Positions 54,429 through 63,575 of a stretch of 64,000 bases of DNA are shown here, in pieces. The position numbers and the translations under genes are program-made. This DNA is from Campylobacter concisus (lineage in GTDB: Bacteria > Campylobacterota > Campylobacteria > Campylobacterales > Campylobacteraceae), in contig NZ_CP049263.1 of the NCBI RefSeq assembly GCF_003048615.2, positions 1,426,001 to 1,490,000 on the forward strand, written 5' to 3'. The first letter of the stretch is position 1. Each line of letters starts with the position of its first letter. A model generated the notes under the pieces. That model was not told the origin of the DNA, ran no database searches, and saw only the letters and a program-made list of their open reading frames with translations.

Positions 54429-55635
54429 CAGCACTCTCCAAAAACTCAATCTCAGGTGCCACGACATCCTCAAAGCTCTCTCGTCTTCTTATCAGCCTAT
54501 CTTTGCCATCAAGAACGCAAACTTCAGCGGCTCTGTTTCTTGTGTTGTAGTTTGAGCTCATGCTAAAACCATAAGCTCCAGCCCCTTTAACTACGATGAT
54601 ATCGCCACTTTCACACTCTGGTAGCTCTATATCTTTTGCTAAAAAGTCGCCGCTTTCACAAACTGGACCGACCACATCGCAAGTGCCTAAATTTTCATCC
54701 TTGCCATAAACAAAAATTTTGTGATGCGCGCCATAAAGGCTTGGTCTTATAAGATCATTCATCGCGCCATCAGTGATGACAAATCTCTTTTTGCCATTAA
54801 ATTTCTCATATAAAACGCTTGCGACAAAGTAGCCAGCATTGCCCACGATGAAGCGTCCTGGCTCGCAAACGATGGTCACATCTTGACCCTTTAGTGCGCC
54901 TAAAATTCCTTGTGCGTAGTCGTATAAATTTATCTCTTTTTCATCGTTGTAGATGATGCCAAGTCCGCCGCCAACGTCAAAAAATTTGATATCGATCTCA
55001 AGCGCTCTTAGCTCTCTTAAAAGCTCACTTACGATCTTTGCAGCGTCTATTATCGGGCTTAGTGAAGTTAGCTGCGAGCCGATGTGAAAGTGTATGCCAG
55101 TTGGCTCAAGAAACTCTGATGCTTTAGCGTGGATATACATCTTTTTAGCTGTCTGTGCATCGACGCCAAATTTGTTTTCATTTAGCCCTGTCGAGATATA
55201 TGGGTGAGTTTTTGCATCGACGCCTGGATTTACCCTGATGCTAATCCTTGCCTTTAAATTTAACCCTTTTGCTATCTCTTCAAGCCTTAAAAGTTCGGCA
55301 AAGCTCTCGACATTTATCAGCAAAATTTCATTTTCTAAAGCCTCTTTTAGCTCTTCATCGCTCTTGCCAACGCCGCTAAAGATGATCTGATATCTCTTAG
55401 CTCCTGCCAAAAGCGCTCTTTTGACCTCGCCGATGCTCACGCAGTCAAATCCAGCTCCAAGATCAGCCAGAAATTTTAAAACGCTTAAATTTGAGTTTGC
55501 TTTTACAGCGTAGCAAACCAGAGATTTTCTAGCGTAAAATGCGTTTTTTAGCGCCTCGTAGCGCTCTTTAATGTAGTTAAAATCATAAACGTAAAGTGGG
55601 GTTTTGTATTTGCTTGCAAGCTCTTTAAAATCCAT
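54412..55635 (-). CDS. lysA: Diaminopimelate decarboxylase
   Basis: A 407-residue fold-type III PLP enzyme making lysine from meso-diaminopimelate; it balances use of DAP in peptidoglycan. Seen: PLP lysine VCYAVKANSNLSVL (Lys45), ISIRVNPGVDAKTHPYISTG, GIHFHIGSQL, FFDVGGGLGI, EPGRFIVGNAGY and the catalytic CESGDF. The YGFSMSSNYNTR end motif is present. Full length. It overlaps pheA. It is 55 bases from the LptG-type gene, so it may share that promoter. Confidence 0.96.
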   Translation of the reverse strand: MDFKELASKYKTPLYVYDFNYIKERYEALKNAFYARKSLVCYAVKANSNLSVLKFLADLGAGFDCVSIGEVKRALLAGAKRYQIIFSGVGKSDEELKEALENEILLINVESFAELLRLEEIAKGLNLKARISIRVNPGVDAKTHPYISTGLNENKFGVDAQTAKKMYIHAKASEFLEPTGIHFHIGSQLTSLSPIIDAAKIVSELLRELRALEIDIKFFDVGGGLGIIYNDEKEINLYDYAQGILGALKGQDVTIVCEPGRFIVGNAGYFVASVLYEKFNGKKRFVITDGAMNDLIRPSLYGAHHKIFVYGKDENLGTCDVVGPVCESGDFLAKDIELPECESGDIIVVKGAGAYGFSMSSNYNTRNRAAEVCVLDGKDRLIRRRESFEDVVAPEIEFLESADARAK

Positions 55636-55690
55636 AAAATAGCCTTTTTTAAAATGGCTTGATTTTACAAAAAAGTTGCCAAAATTTGGC

Positions 55691-56755
55691 TTAACGATGC
55701 GATTTTATGAGATAAATGGCGTATGCAAAAAGCAAAATAACAGGGAGAACCATGCCGATCTCTGGCAATATGACTGAGGTTTGAGCAAATTTGATTAAGA
55801 TAAAGAGAAGCCCCCAAACTACGAGTGTTATCACAACAAAGATAAATGTTGAGAGTGCGAGGTTAAAAAACCTGCCAGTCACTGGCAAATGATAGTAGAA
55901 AATAAGCAATAAAAATGGCGCAAAAAATGGCGTGATGGCGAGGTTATAAAAGGCAGTTTTTGCGCTGTCAAGTCCAATGCCTTCGTTTTTAAATGTCTTT
56001 ATAAAATTTATCGCATCAGGTATGTTAAATTTAGAGTTTTCAACGCTTGCAGCACTCTCAATGCTCTTTGGCTTAAAGCCTCTTAACGCATCTAAATTTT
56101 CGCTTTTTACCTTATTAAAACCATTTTCGCCAAGCTCTAAGGTTTGAGGCAAAAAGGTCTGATTTACATCCTCTAAAATCCACTCATTGTCTTTAAATTT
56201 AGCGTGGTCGGCAAAGGTTGTCGAGAGCAAGTCAGTGCCATTAATGTCAAAAATTCTCACGTCATTTGCCCTTTGCTTGGCTGAGTTTAGCTCTTTTATA
56301 TAGATAAATTTGCCTTCAAACTTCAAAAATGAGTCGTTTGTGCTTTTTGAAAAAGCGGTATTTTTTGTGATACTTTTTTGATAGTCATGCGCATAAGCAA
56401 ATGGCGTAAAATTTAGCCCAACGTAAAAAATCGTCACAAAAAGTGCGATGAGAAATGGCGGCAAAATGAGCTTGTTTTTACTGATGCCAAGAGCATAAAA
56501 GCTGATTAGCTCGTTTGAGCGAACCATATTTACATGTAAAATTATTAGCGCAAAAATGAGTGAAAGTGGCAAAACGTAGCTAATGGCACTTAGTGCAGTA
56601 AGGCCAACATAGAGTAGCTGAAGGTTAGCAGATGGCGGCAGATCTTTTAAATTTGTAAGCAGATCAATGCCAACATAAAATAGCTCAAGCGCTAAAAATA
56701 CGATAAGAAAAGATTTTATATAGACCCAGCCAACGTATCTGGCGTATAGTTTCAT
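55691..56755 (-). CDS. LptF/LptG family lipopolysaccharide-export permease
   Basis: The ATG at 56755 overlaps the pth stop (ATGA) and gives MKLYARYVGWVYIKSFLIVF, the normal family start; the frame is open further but that part is pth in another frame. Length is then 354 residues: three N-terminal helices, an approximately 190-residue periplasmic beta-jellyroll, and three C-terminal helices ending at SHR. It is half of the LptBFG extractor that pulls LPS or LOS from the inner membrane. The NELISFYALGISKNKLI segment is the conserved coupling helix. It looks closer to LptG than LptF; the partner is elsewhere. Confidence 0.88.
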   Translation of the reverse strand: MKLYARYVGWVYIKSFLIVFLALELFYVGIDLLTNLKDLPPSANLQLLYVGLTALSAISYVLPLSLIFALIILHVNMVRSNELISFYALGISKNKLILPPFLIALFVTIFYVGLNFTPFAYAHDYQKSITKNTAFSKSTNDSFLKFEGKFIYIKELNSAKQRANDVRIFDINGTDLLSTTFADHAKFKDNEWILEDVNQTFLPQTLELGENGFNKVKSENLDALRGFKPKSIESAASVENSKFNIPDAINFIKTFKNEGIGLDSAKTAFYNLAITPFFAPFLLLIFYYHLPVTGRFFNLALSTFIFVVITLVVWGLLFILIKFAQTSVILPEIGMVLPVILLFAYAIYLIKSHR

Positions 56756-57300
56756 TTGATAAGACCTTTTTTTACCGTAAATTTTTGTGAAATTTCGTTG
56801 ATGTCGCTCTTTAGCAGCTCGCAAACCGCATTTTTTGTATAGGCTAAAATTTCATCTAAAGCCTTTTTCTCCTCGTCACTAAACTCGCCAAGGACAAAAT
56901 TTTTAGCATCGCCCTCATGTCCGATACCAACACGCACCCTTTCGTAGTCGTTGCCTATTATATTATCGATCGATTTTATGCCGTTATGTCCGCCGCTACT
57001 GCCGCCTTTTTTAAATTTAACCGCGCCAAAACTAAGATCAAGATCGTCGTGGATGACGATGATCCTATCTGGTTTATAAAAGTCTTTTACCGCCTTTACA
57101 CTTTGACCTGAGAGGTTCATAAAGGTTGTTGGTTTTAGCAAGATAATGTCGTTAAATTTAAAAACTTCACCTTGAAATTTAGCTGAGCTAACATCTTTGA
57201 AATTTGAGTCTTTTAGGAGGTCTATAAGCATAAAGCCTATGTTGTGTCTAGTATTTTCGTATTTGGGGCCAGGATTGCCCAGCCCCGCTATTAGTGTCAC
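56752..57300 (-). CDS. pth: Peptidyl-tRNA hydrolase
   Basis: A 182-residue enzyme that releases peptides from prematurely dropped peptidyl-tRNA. The start GTG at 57300 follows AAAGGG and encodes the conserved LIAGLGNPGPKYENTRHNIGF (Asn9 and catalytic His19). FMNLSGQSVK, IVIHDDLDLSFG and GGHNGIKSI are further active-site motifs. It lies 11 bases after rplY and overlaps the permease gene by 4. Confidence 0.97.
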   Translation of the reverse strand: MTLIAGLGNPGPKYENTRHNIGFMLIDLLKDSNFKDVSSAKFQGEVFKFNDIILLKPTTFMNLSGQSVKAVKDFYKPDRIIVIHDDLDLSFGAVKFKKGGSSGGHNGIKSIDNIIGNDYERVRVGIGHEGDAKNFVLGEFSDEEKKALDEILAYTKNAVCELLKSDINEISQKFTVKKGLIK

Positions 57301-57311
57301 AAAAGCCCTTT

Positions 57312-57848
57312 TTATTTAGCTTTAATAACTCCAAGTACCGCAACACGGTCAGCGTCAATGATTGTAACGCCTTTAGGAGCTGTGATATCACGAACCAAAA
57401 TCGTATCATCAATGTCAAGTTTGCTTACATCAACGTCAAATGAATTTGGTAAATTTTCAGCCGTGCATTTTACGCAAAGACGTCTTTTTGACTGGATCAA
57501 AACGCCCTTATTTTTAAGACCAATAGGTGTTCCAACTGGCTTAACTGGGATCATATATTTTGATAAAACGCCTGGAAGTGCTACTTTTAGATCTACGTGT
57601 TTAAGATCGCTTGTAACAACATCTCTTTGGTAATCAACAATAACGACATTATAAACTTTTCCGCCTACTTTTACATCAAAAGCAAGGCTCTCTTTTTTGC
57701 GTGCTTCTTTGATAAAGTCATTGACTTTAAAAGCAGCTGCAACATTCTCTAATCCCTTGCCATAAATGTTGGCGATTAGATAACCATCTCTTCTCAAAGC
57801 CTTCGCAGACTTCTTACCGATACTCTCTCTAACGATTCCTTCTAACAT
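57312..57848 (-). CDS. rplY: Large ribosomal subunit protein bL25 (long Ctc form)
   Basis: A 178-residue 5S-rRNA-binding protein, the long Ctc-type form: an N-terminal L25 domain ([28 protein letters not shown]) plus a C-terminal TL5-like beta domain ([16 protein letters not shown] and [13 protein letters not shown]). It is the first gene of a long minus-strand run. The upstream 68 bases hold an AAAGGA site and a TAAAAT that could be a -10 box. Conserved order rplY-pth-lptG fits C. jejuni. Confidence 0.95.
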   Translation of the reverse strand: MLEGIVRESIGKKSAKALRRDGYLIANIYGKGLENVAAAFKVNDFIKEARKKESLAFDVKVGGKVYNVVIVDYQRDVVTSDLKHVDLKVALPGVLSKYMIPVKPVGTPIGLKNKGVLIQSKRRLCVKCTAENLPNSFDVDVSKLDIDDTILVRDITAPKGVTIIDADRVAVLGVIKAK

Positions 57849-57916
57849 CGTTTTCCTTTCATAAAAAATAGGTGCTGATTTTATCTAATGCTTTATAAAT
57901 TTCAGATAAAGCTTAT

Positions 57917-59077
57917 TTAAATTTCTTTAAGTGCGATCACTTCAGGTTGATCTTGTTTGCTTTGAGGTTTGCCAAAATTTACACCATTTTCAAAGCTAAA
58001 ACCTGCTACATTTGAGCTTTTTATCTTAAGCTGCAAGTCGCCCCTGTTGCTAGCATTGTCAAGCGCTACTTCGGCACTAATTATCTTATTTTCATAAAGC
58101 TCAAGCAGGTGCTGATCAAAAGTTTGCATGCCGTAAGTATTTTTTGACTCAGCTATGGCAAGATCGATCTCATCAAATTTCTCTTCAGATATGAGCTCTT
58201 TTATGCGGGTATTTTTTCTCATGATCTCAACTGCTGGGCGTCTTGTGCCAAAAAGCGTCTTAACTAGCCTTTGTGAGATGACGCAAGCAAGCACTGAAGA
58301 GAACATAAGGCTGACCTTATCTCGCTCACCTTGAGGGAAGCTATTTACTATCCTATTTACGCTCTCTTTTGCATCAAGTGTGTGAAGTGTCGAAAGCACC
58401 AAGTGACCAGTCTCAGCAGCTCTAATGGCAGTCTCAATCGTCTCAAGATCTCTCATCTCGCCCACCAAAATGATATCAGGATCTTCTCTAAGTGAAGCCC
58501 TTAGCGCATCTGAGAAATTTAGCGCATCTGCCCCGATAGAGCGCTGGTTGATTATACTTTTATCGTCGTTAAATACATACTCAATCGGATCTTCGATAGT
58601 CACGATATGTGATCTTTTTGTCTGATTTATGAAATTTATCATGCTTGCAAGCGTTGTCGTCTTGCCGCTTCCAGTTGGGCCAGTCACCAGGATGATGCCA
58701 CGAGTGGTCTCTGTGCAAATTTTTTCTATCACGCTTGGTAAATTTAGATCTTTTATGGTTGGAATTTTTGTTGGAGTGACACGAAAGACAGCAGAAATTC
58801 CATTTATCTGCAAAAACATATTTACACGAAAGCAGTACTCATCATTTAGTTTATAAGAAAAATCTATATCTTTTTTATCCATAAACTCATCAAATTTAGC
58901 CCCCAAAAGCTCGTTTGCGATAGCCACCGCATCACTTGGGTCTAAATTTTCTTCACTAAGCGGCATGATCTCACCATTAAATCTACCATAAACAAGGCTT
59001 GCAGACTTTAGATGAAGGTCGCTGCCGCCTTTATCTACCAAAGAGCACAGATATGAGTCTAGGTCTTTTTTGGTCAT
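57917..59077 (-). CDS. pilT: PilT-type twitching/retraction ATPase
   Basis: A 386-residue secretion-superfamily ATPase. Motifs: N-terminal SDLHLKSAS, Walker A GPTGSGKTTT (133-142), Asp box IVTIEDPIEY, Walker B IILVGEMRDLET and the His box AAETGHLVLSTLHT, with the PilT-type AIRAAETG and LLELYENKIIS parts. PilT/PilU proteins power retraction of type IV pili and can aid DNA uptake; some control surface attachment. No other pilus gene is in the window, and C. jejuni as I know it lacks this gene. Its ATG shares one base with the stop of tal. Confidence 0.92.
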   Translation of the reverse strand: MTKKDLDSYLCSLVDKGGSDLHLKSASLVYGRFNGEIMPLSEENLDPSDAVAIANELLGAKFDEFMDKKDIDFSYKLNDEYCFRVNMFLQINGISAVFRVTPTKIPTIKDLNLPSVIEKICTETTRGIILVTGPTGSGKTTTLASMINFINQTKRSHIVTIEDPIEYVFNDDKSIINQRSIGADALNFSDALRASLREDPDIILVGEMRDLETIETAIRAAETGHLVLSTLHTLDAKESVNRIVNSFPQGERDKVSLMFSSVLACVISQRLVKTLFGTRRPAVEIMRKNTRIKELISEEKFDEIDLAIAESKNTYGMQTFDQHLLELYENKIISAEVALDNASNRGDLQLKIKSSNVAGFSFENGVNFGKPQSKQDQPEVIALKEI

Positions 59078-60069
59078 TAAAGTGATTTCATAATCTCATC
59101 AAATGCTGCAACAAACTGCTTTAAGCCGTCATTTAAAAGCTCTTTATAAGTAGCATTTATATCGATCTCATTATTTTTTATAATGTGAAAAAAGCTTGAG
59201 ATATTCTCTTTGCTAGGGGCATTTTTTGCCTCAGCTTTTTCTTTTATAAATTCTTTTATCGTATCTATCGGAGCTGTGTTTATAGAGTTTTTATACATTA
59301 GCTCCCTAACGTAATAATCCCCTCTTAAGCCACCACCTTTTACGCCAGTGCTTGCAAAAAGTGTCCTTACGTTTTCTAAGCCAAAGTCCTCAATGATATG
59401 ATAGATATTTGCAGCGTTCATTATGCCGATCTGCCCTGTTGGTAGGCTCTTTGCAGACATTGTCTCATCAAGCTTTCTGTCAAATCTACTAACAAAAACG
59501 CTGATCACACCTTTTGGCATCGTCGTATCCACAAAGCGGCTTGCATAAGCTTTGCTGCCCTCTTTAAAGGCCTCTAGGCAGTTTTTAGCCTGATCTGGCG
59601 AGAAAATGAGCGTCGCATTTACGCTGATACCTCTTGCCATAAGCGCACTCATCGCTTCATAACCCTCTTTTGTGGCTGGAATTTTTATCATGACATTTGG
59701 CATTGAGATAAGGTTATGAAGCCTAATGCCCTCTTCTATCGTCGCAGCTGTTTCGCCACTTAAATTTGGATCAACCTCAATGCTAACAAAGCCATCATCG
59801 CCATTTGCGTAGTTTTTTAGCATTTTACATGCGGCGATCTTGATATCTTGGGTCGCTAAAATTTCATAAAGATCTTTTGGATGACGCTTGTTGCTATTTT
59901 GTATGATCTGTTTGTAAGCAGGTGATGCAAAAGCTGTTTTAAAGATAGCTGGGTTGCTTGTAGCTCCGTTTATAACGCCTTTTTCTAATAAAGAGTTGAA
60001 TTCGTTTTGTAAAAAATCTCTCTCTATAAAGTCACACCAAAGAGAAAATTTAGCTTCATTGTCATACAT
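59077..60069 (-). CDS. tal: Transaldolase
   Basis: A 330-residue class I aldolase of the non-oxidative pentose phosphate pathway moving dihydroxyacetone units. Seen: INGATSNPAIFKTAF (catalytic Asn region), VSIEVDPNLSGETA and the Schiff-base lysine in NVMIKIPATKEG. FVSRFDRKLDE and the phosphate-binding FASTGVKGGGLRGDYYVREL are also present. It is longer than E. coli TalB-class proteins in places, with a C-terminal helical extension. It lies between serB (4-base gap) and pilT, and is unrelated to both. Confidence 0.93.
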   Translation of the reverse strand: MYDNEAKFSLWCDFIERDFLQNEFNSLLEKGVINGATSNPAIFKTAFASPAYKQIIQNSNKRHPKDLYEILATQDIKIAACKMLKNYANGDDGFVSIEVDPNLSGETAATIEEGIRLHNLISMPNVMIKIPATKEGYEAMSALMARGISVNATLIFSPDQAKNCLEAFKEGSKAYASRFVDTTMPKGVISVFVSRFDRKLDETMSAKSLPTGQIGIMNAANIYHIIEDFGLENVRTLFASTGVKGGGLRGDYYVRELMYKNSINTAPIDTIKEFIKEKAEAKNAPSKENISSFFHIIKNNEIDINATYKELLNDGLKQFVAAFDEIMKSL

Positions 60070-60073
60070 TTTT

Positions 60074-60700
60074 TTACCTTATAAAATTTAAAATTTCACG
60101 CAGATCCTTGACATCCACGCAATGCGTCGCCTCTTTTTTTAAAATTTCTTTCGCACAAAAGGCAATTTTTAGATCACATTTTCTAAACATTGACACGTCG
60201 TTAGCTCCGTCGCCAACGCACATGATCTCTCTTTTATCTAAATTTAATAGTCCCTTTAAGCGATCTATCATTTCGCCTTTTGAGCTACCAAACATCATCT
60301 CTCCGCCAACTTCACCTGTTAAAATTCCATCTTTGTGGTGCAAGATATTTGCAAAATTTGCATCAAATTTAAGTTTTTCTTGCATCTTATCAGTTGCGAT
60401 ATGAAAACCGCCACTAAAGACCACGACCTTTATGCCTTTTTGCTTTAGAGCAACTATAAGCTCGCTAGCTCCTGGCATGATGGGTAAATTTTTACAAATT
60501 TCATCTGCTTTTGAAAGTGGCATTCCTTTTAAAAATTTTACTCTTGCTGTAAGACTTTCAAAAAAATCAAGTTCGCCGTTCATCGAACGCTTCGTTATGC
60601 TAGCCACCTCATTACTGGCGTTGTTAGCGGCGGCGAGAATATCAATCGTCTCGCCGTCCATTATCGTAGAGTCAAAGTCAAAAACACAAAGTTTTATCAA
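60074..60700 (-). CDS. serB: Phosphoserine phosphatase
   Basis: A 208-residue HAD-family enzyme hydrolysing phosphoserine to serine, the step after SerC. Seen: nucleophile motif VFDFDSTIMDGE (Asp8, Asp10), VVFSGGFHIATD (motif II Ser) and MCVGDGANDVSMF (motif IV). The start is a TTG at 60700 with AGGG 8 bases upstream; no ATG fits. It lies 8 bases after cheW in the same direction. Confidence 0.93.
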   Translation of the reverse strand: MIKLCVFDFDSTIMDGETIDILAAANNASNEVASITKRSMNGELDFFESLTARVKFLKGMPLSKADEICKNLPIMPGASELIVALKQKGIKVVVFSGGFHIATDKMQEKLKFDANFANILHHKDGILTGEVGGEMMFGSSKGEMIDRLKGLLNLDKREIMCVGDGANDVSMFRKCDLKIAFCAKEILKKEATHCVDVKDLREILNFIR

Positions 60701-60708
60701 ACTATGCC

Positions 60709-61206
60709 CTAAAAATCACGCTTTAAAAGGCTTTCAACCTTTAAAATCGTAAGGATGTTTTGATCGCGTTTGCCGATACCATAGATCATGCCTTTGTCTT
60801 TTACCAAAGTCTCTGGCGGCGGATCAATCCTGTTGCGGTCTATTCTGATAGCCTCCGTCAAGCGGTCTATCACGAAGCCTGCTATGTTATCCTCATCTTT
60901 CATGACGATATATCTTGTACTTGGGCTTTGTTTTGTAACATTTAGTGAAAAACGCTTACGCAAATCAATAAGTGGGATAACGTTTCCACGTAGGTTAAAG
61001 ACGCCAAGAACATAGTCAGGCACGCTAGGAACACGGGTGTATTCAATAGGTTTGATTATCTCTTGGATATTTAAAATAGGTATCGCATACTCTTCTTCGC
61101 CAACAACGAAGCCTACTAATTGAACTATATCTTCATTGTTTTTTGACTCAGGTCCGTCAATTTGTTGTTTTTGTTTGCTTAAAACCTGGTTTAGTTTATC
61201 GTTCAT
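60709..61206 (-). CDS. cheW: Chemotaxis adaptor CheW
   Basis: A 165-residue coupling protein linking chemoreceptors to CheA. The SH3-like CheW fold is evident: VGFVVGEEEYAIPILNIQEI, YTRVPSVPDYVLGVFNLRG, VIPLIDLRKRF and VIDRLTEAIRI. An unconserved acidic N-terminus of about 25 residues precedes it. It lies 9 bases after cheA. Confidence 0.97.
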   Translation of the reverse strand: MNDKLNQVLSKQKQQIDGPESKNNEDIVQLVGFVVGEEEYAIPILNIQEIIKPIEYTRVPSVPDYVLGVFNLRGNVIPLIDLRKRFSLNVTKQSPSTRYIVMKDEDNIAGFVIDRLTEAIRIDRNRIDPPPETLVKDKGMIYGIGKRDQNILTILKVESLLKRDF

Positions 61207-61215
61207 CCCTTACCC

Positions 61216-63567
61216 CTAAGCTAATTTTATATTTTTTCTAACAACGTTTTCAAGGTATTCTGCTGAATACGGTTTAGTAATGTATTCAGTCATACCAACC
61301 TCTACACCACGCAATCTATCTGTTTTAGACGTCCTTGACGTAACAGCAATAAGCGGTAGATTGCGATATTTAGAGTATTTGCGAATTTCACCAGCAAGTG
61401 TATATCCATCCATCCTAGGCATCTCAATATCAATCAAAATTGCATCAAATGAATGCTCGCCAGATTTTATAACATTTAACGCCTCGACACCATTAGTTGC
61501 TTCTATTATAGTTACTCCGGTTGGTTCAAGTGCTTTTTGCATGATGGTTCTATCCATTTTAGAGTCATCAACAATCAAGACCTTATAATCACTTGGCTTT
61601 TCCTTTGCTTTTGTGCTATCTTCTATTTCGGCTCTAATATCTACTTTTATATCTTTAGCCATCTCCATCATAGCACCAACGTCTATAATAAGAGTTACAC
61701 GGCCATCGCCTCTAATGGTAGCTCCAGCAATGCCTGGGATATTTTGTAGATAATCACCCATTGACTTAATAACGATCTCTTCTTGACCAACTAAAGTATC
61801 TACTATGATGCCTAGTTTTGCTTCAGCAACGCCGATGATAACGACATAAGTATGATCACCGCCATCAAACACTTTTTCAACTCCAAAGACATCTGAAAGT
61901 CTAACAAGAGATAAAACCTCATCTCTTAGTCTTAGAACGTTTTTGCCATCGATCGTGTAAATATCATCAATAGGCACACGAACAGTCTCAAGAACGCTAG
62001 CAAGTGGTATCGCATAAAATTCCTCTTGTGTTCCAACAAGAAGTGACTGAATAATCGCAAGTGTGAGTGGAATTTTAAGCTTCATGACTGTACCTTTTCC
62101 AACTTCACTCTCGATATCGATGATACCATTTAGTTTTTCAATGTTTGTCTTAACAACGTCCATACCAACGCCACGACCAGATACGTTTGTAACCTTTGCA
62201 GCAGTTGAAAATCCTGGTCTAAATATAAGACCAAATGCCTCTTTCTCACTCATCGCATCAGCTTCTCGCTCAGTGATGATGCCTTTTTCTATAGACTTAG
62301 CTTTAAGCATATCAGCGTCCAAGCCCTTACCATCATCAACTATCTCAACAACGATATGGTTACCCTCGTTGTAAGCTTTTAGCTGAACAAGACCTTTTTC
62401 AGGTTTGCCCATTGCCTTTCTTGTCTCAGGATCTTCAATACCGTGGTCGCATGAGTTTCTAATGATGTGAACTAGAGGATCACCAATCTCTTCAACGATT
62501 GACTTATCAAGCTCCGTCTCTTCACCTGAAATTTCAAGATCTATTTGCTTACCAAGGTCGCGGCTAAGATCACGTATCATACGTGGAAATTTATTAAAGA
62601 CTTTAGCTATTGGAAGCATCCTTGTCTTCATAACAGCTAGCTGGATATCAGTCGTAACTAGACTTAGACTTGAGACTACTTGATTTAGCTCCTCAAGGAA
62701 TTTCTCGCCCTCATATCTCTCTTCTACGTCATCATAAATTTTTAATAAGCGGTTTTTACCAAGAACAAGCTCACCGATTAAATTCATCAAGTGATCAAGT
62801 CTTTTTACTTCAACACGTATCGTTTGCTCTTGTGCTACTGCACTGCTACTACTAGCTGCTGGTACTTTTTTATCTGCATCTCTTTCTCTACTAGGAGCTG
62901 GTTTCGCTGCAGGTGCTGGTGCAGCGCTTGCAGCTGGAGCTATCTCTTCAGGAGATTTTGGGGCTATGCCTTTTGAAGCACGTCTTGCTTGATCTTCTGC
63001 TTTTCTAACTTTTAAGAGTCTCTCTATCTCAGCTTCAACCTCAGAGTCACTTAACTTTGAAAGCTCGGCATCGCTTACTTCAGGAGCTGCTTCTACGGCT
63101 GGTGCGACAGGTTCTGGCTCTTTTACCGGCTCAGGCGATGGTGCTGCTGGAGCTTCTGCGGCTGCGCTTGGTGCTTCGCCTTCAGAAATTTGAGTAAGTC
63201 TTACACAAATATTTTTAATATCGATGCCAGCAGCCGAGTCACTACCATTGTCTCTAATACTTTCTAGTAGTCCTTTCATCATATCAACTGACTCAAGAAC
63301 AACGTCCATAATGTCTGGAGTGATCTTTAGTTCGCCTTTTCTAGCTTTGTTCAAAACATCTTCCATGTGGTGAGTAAGCTCTGTTAAAACATCAAAATTT
63401 AAAAAACTTGAGCTACCTTTTACTGTGTGAGCAACGCGGAAAATTCTATTTAAAAGCTCTAAATCCTCAGGGTTTGACTCAAGTTCGACAAGGTCATGGT
63501 CTATCTGCTCAATAAGTTCGAAAGCCTCTATTAAAAAGTCTTCCATTATTTCTTTCATATCATCCAT
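61216..63567 (-). CDS. cheA: Chemotaxis histidine kinase CheA with C-terminal receiver (CheAY)
   Basis: A 783-residue hybrid kinase. The HPt domain has phospho-His47 (FRVAHTVKGSSSFLNF). A Pro/Ala/Glu-rich linker (about 140-240) follows, then the dimerisation helices (VEVKRLDHLMNLIGELVLGK) and the kinase domain with HIIRNSCDHGIEDPE, DDGKGLD and GRGVGMDVVK. A CheW-like P5 domain comes next, and a C-terminal CheY-like receiver (VLIVDDSKMDRTIMQKALE, ILIDIEMPRMDG). The fused receiver is usual in Campylobacter and Helicobacter and may be a phosphate sink. It lies between cheV and cheW. Confidence 0.97.
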   Translation of the reverse strand: MDDMKEIMEDFLIEAFELIEQIDHDLVELESNPEDLELLNRIFRVAHTVKGSSSFLNFDVLTELTHHMEDVLNKARKGELKITPDIMDVVLESVDMMKGLLESIRDNGSDSAAGIDIKNICVRLTQISEGEAPSAAAEAPAAPSPEPVKEPEPVAPAVEAAPEVSDAELSKLSDSEVEAEIERLLKVRKAEDQARRASKGIAPKSPEEIAPAASAAPAPAAKPAPSRERDADKKVPAASSSSAVAQEQTIRVEVKRLDHLMNLIGELVLGKNRLLKIYDDVEERYEGEKFLEELNQVVSSLSLVTTDIQLAVMKTRMLPIAKVFNKFPRMIRDLSRDLGKQIDLEISGEETELDKSIVEEIGDPLVHIIRNSCDHGIEDPETRKAMGKPEKGLVQLKAYNEGNHIVVEIVDDGKGLDADMLKAKSIEKGIITEREADAMSEKEAFGLIFRPGFSTAAKVTNVSGRGVGMDVVKTNIEKLNGIIDIESEVGKGTVMKLKIPLTLAIIQSLLVGTQEEFYAIPLASVLETVRVPIDDIYTIDGKNVLRLRDEVLSLVRLSDVFGVEKVFDGGDHTYVVIIGVAEAKLGIIVDTLVGQEEIVIKSMGDYLQNIPGIAGATIRGDGRVTLIIDVGAMMEMAKDIKVDIRAEIEDSTKAKEKPSDYKVLIVDDSKMDRTIMQKALEPTGVTIIEATNGVEALNVIKSGEHSFDAILIDIEMPRMDGYTLAGEIRKYSKYRNLPLIAVTSRTSKTDRLRGVEVGMTEYITKPYSAEYLENVVRKNIKLA

Positions 63568-63575
63568 AATTCACC

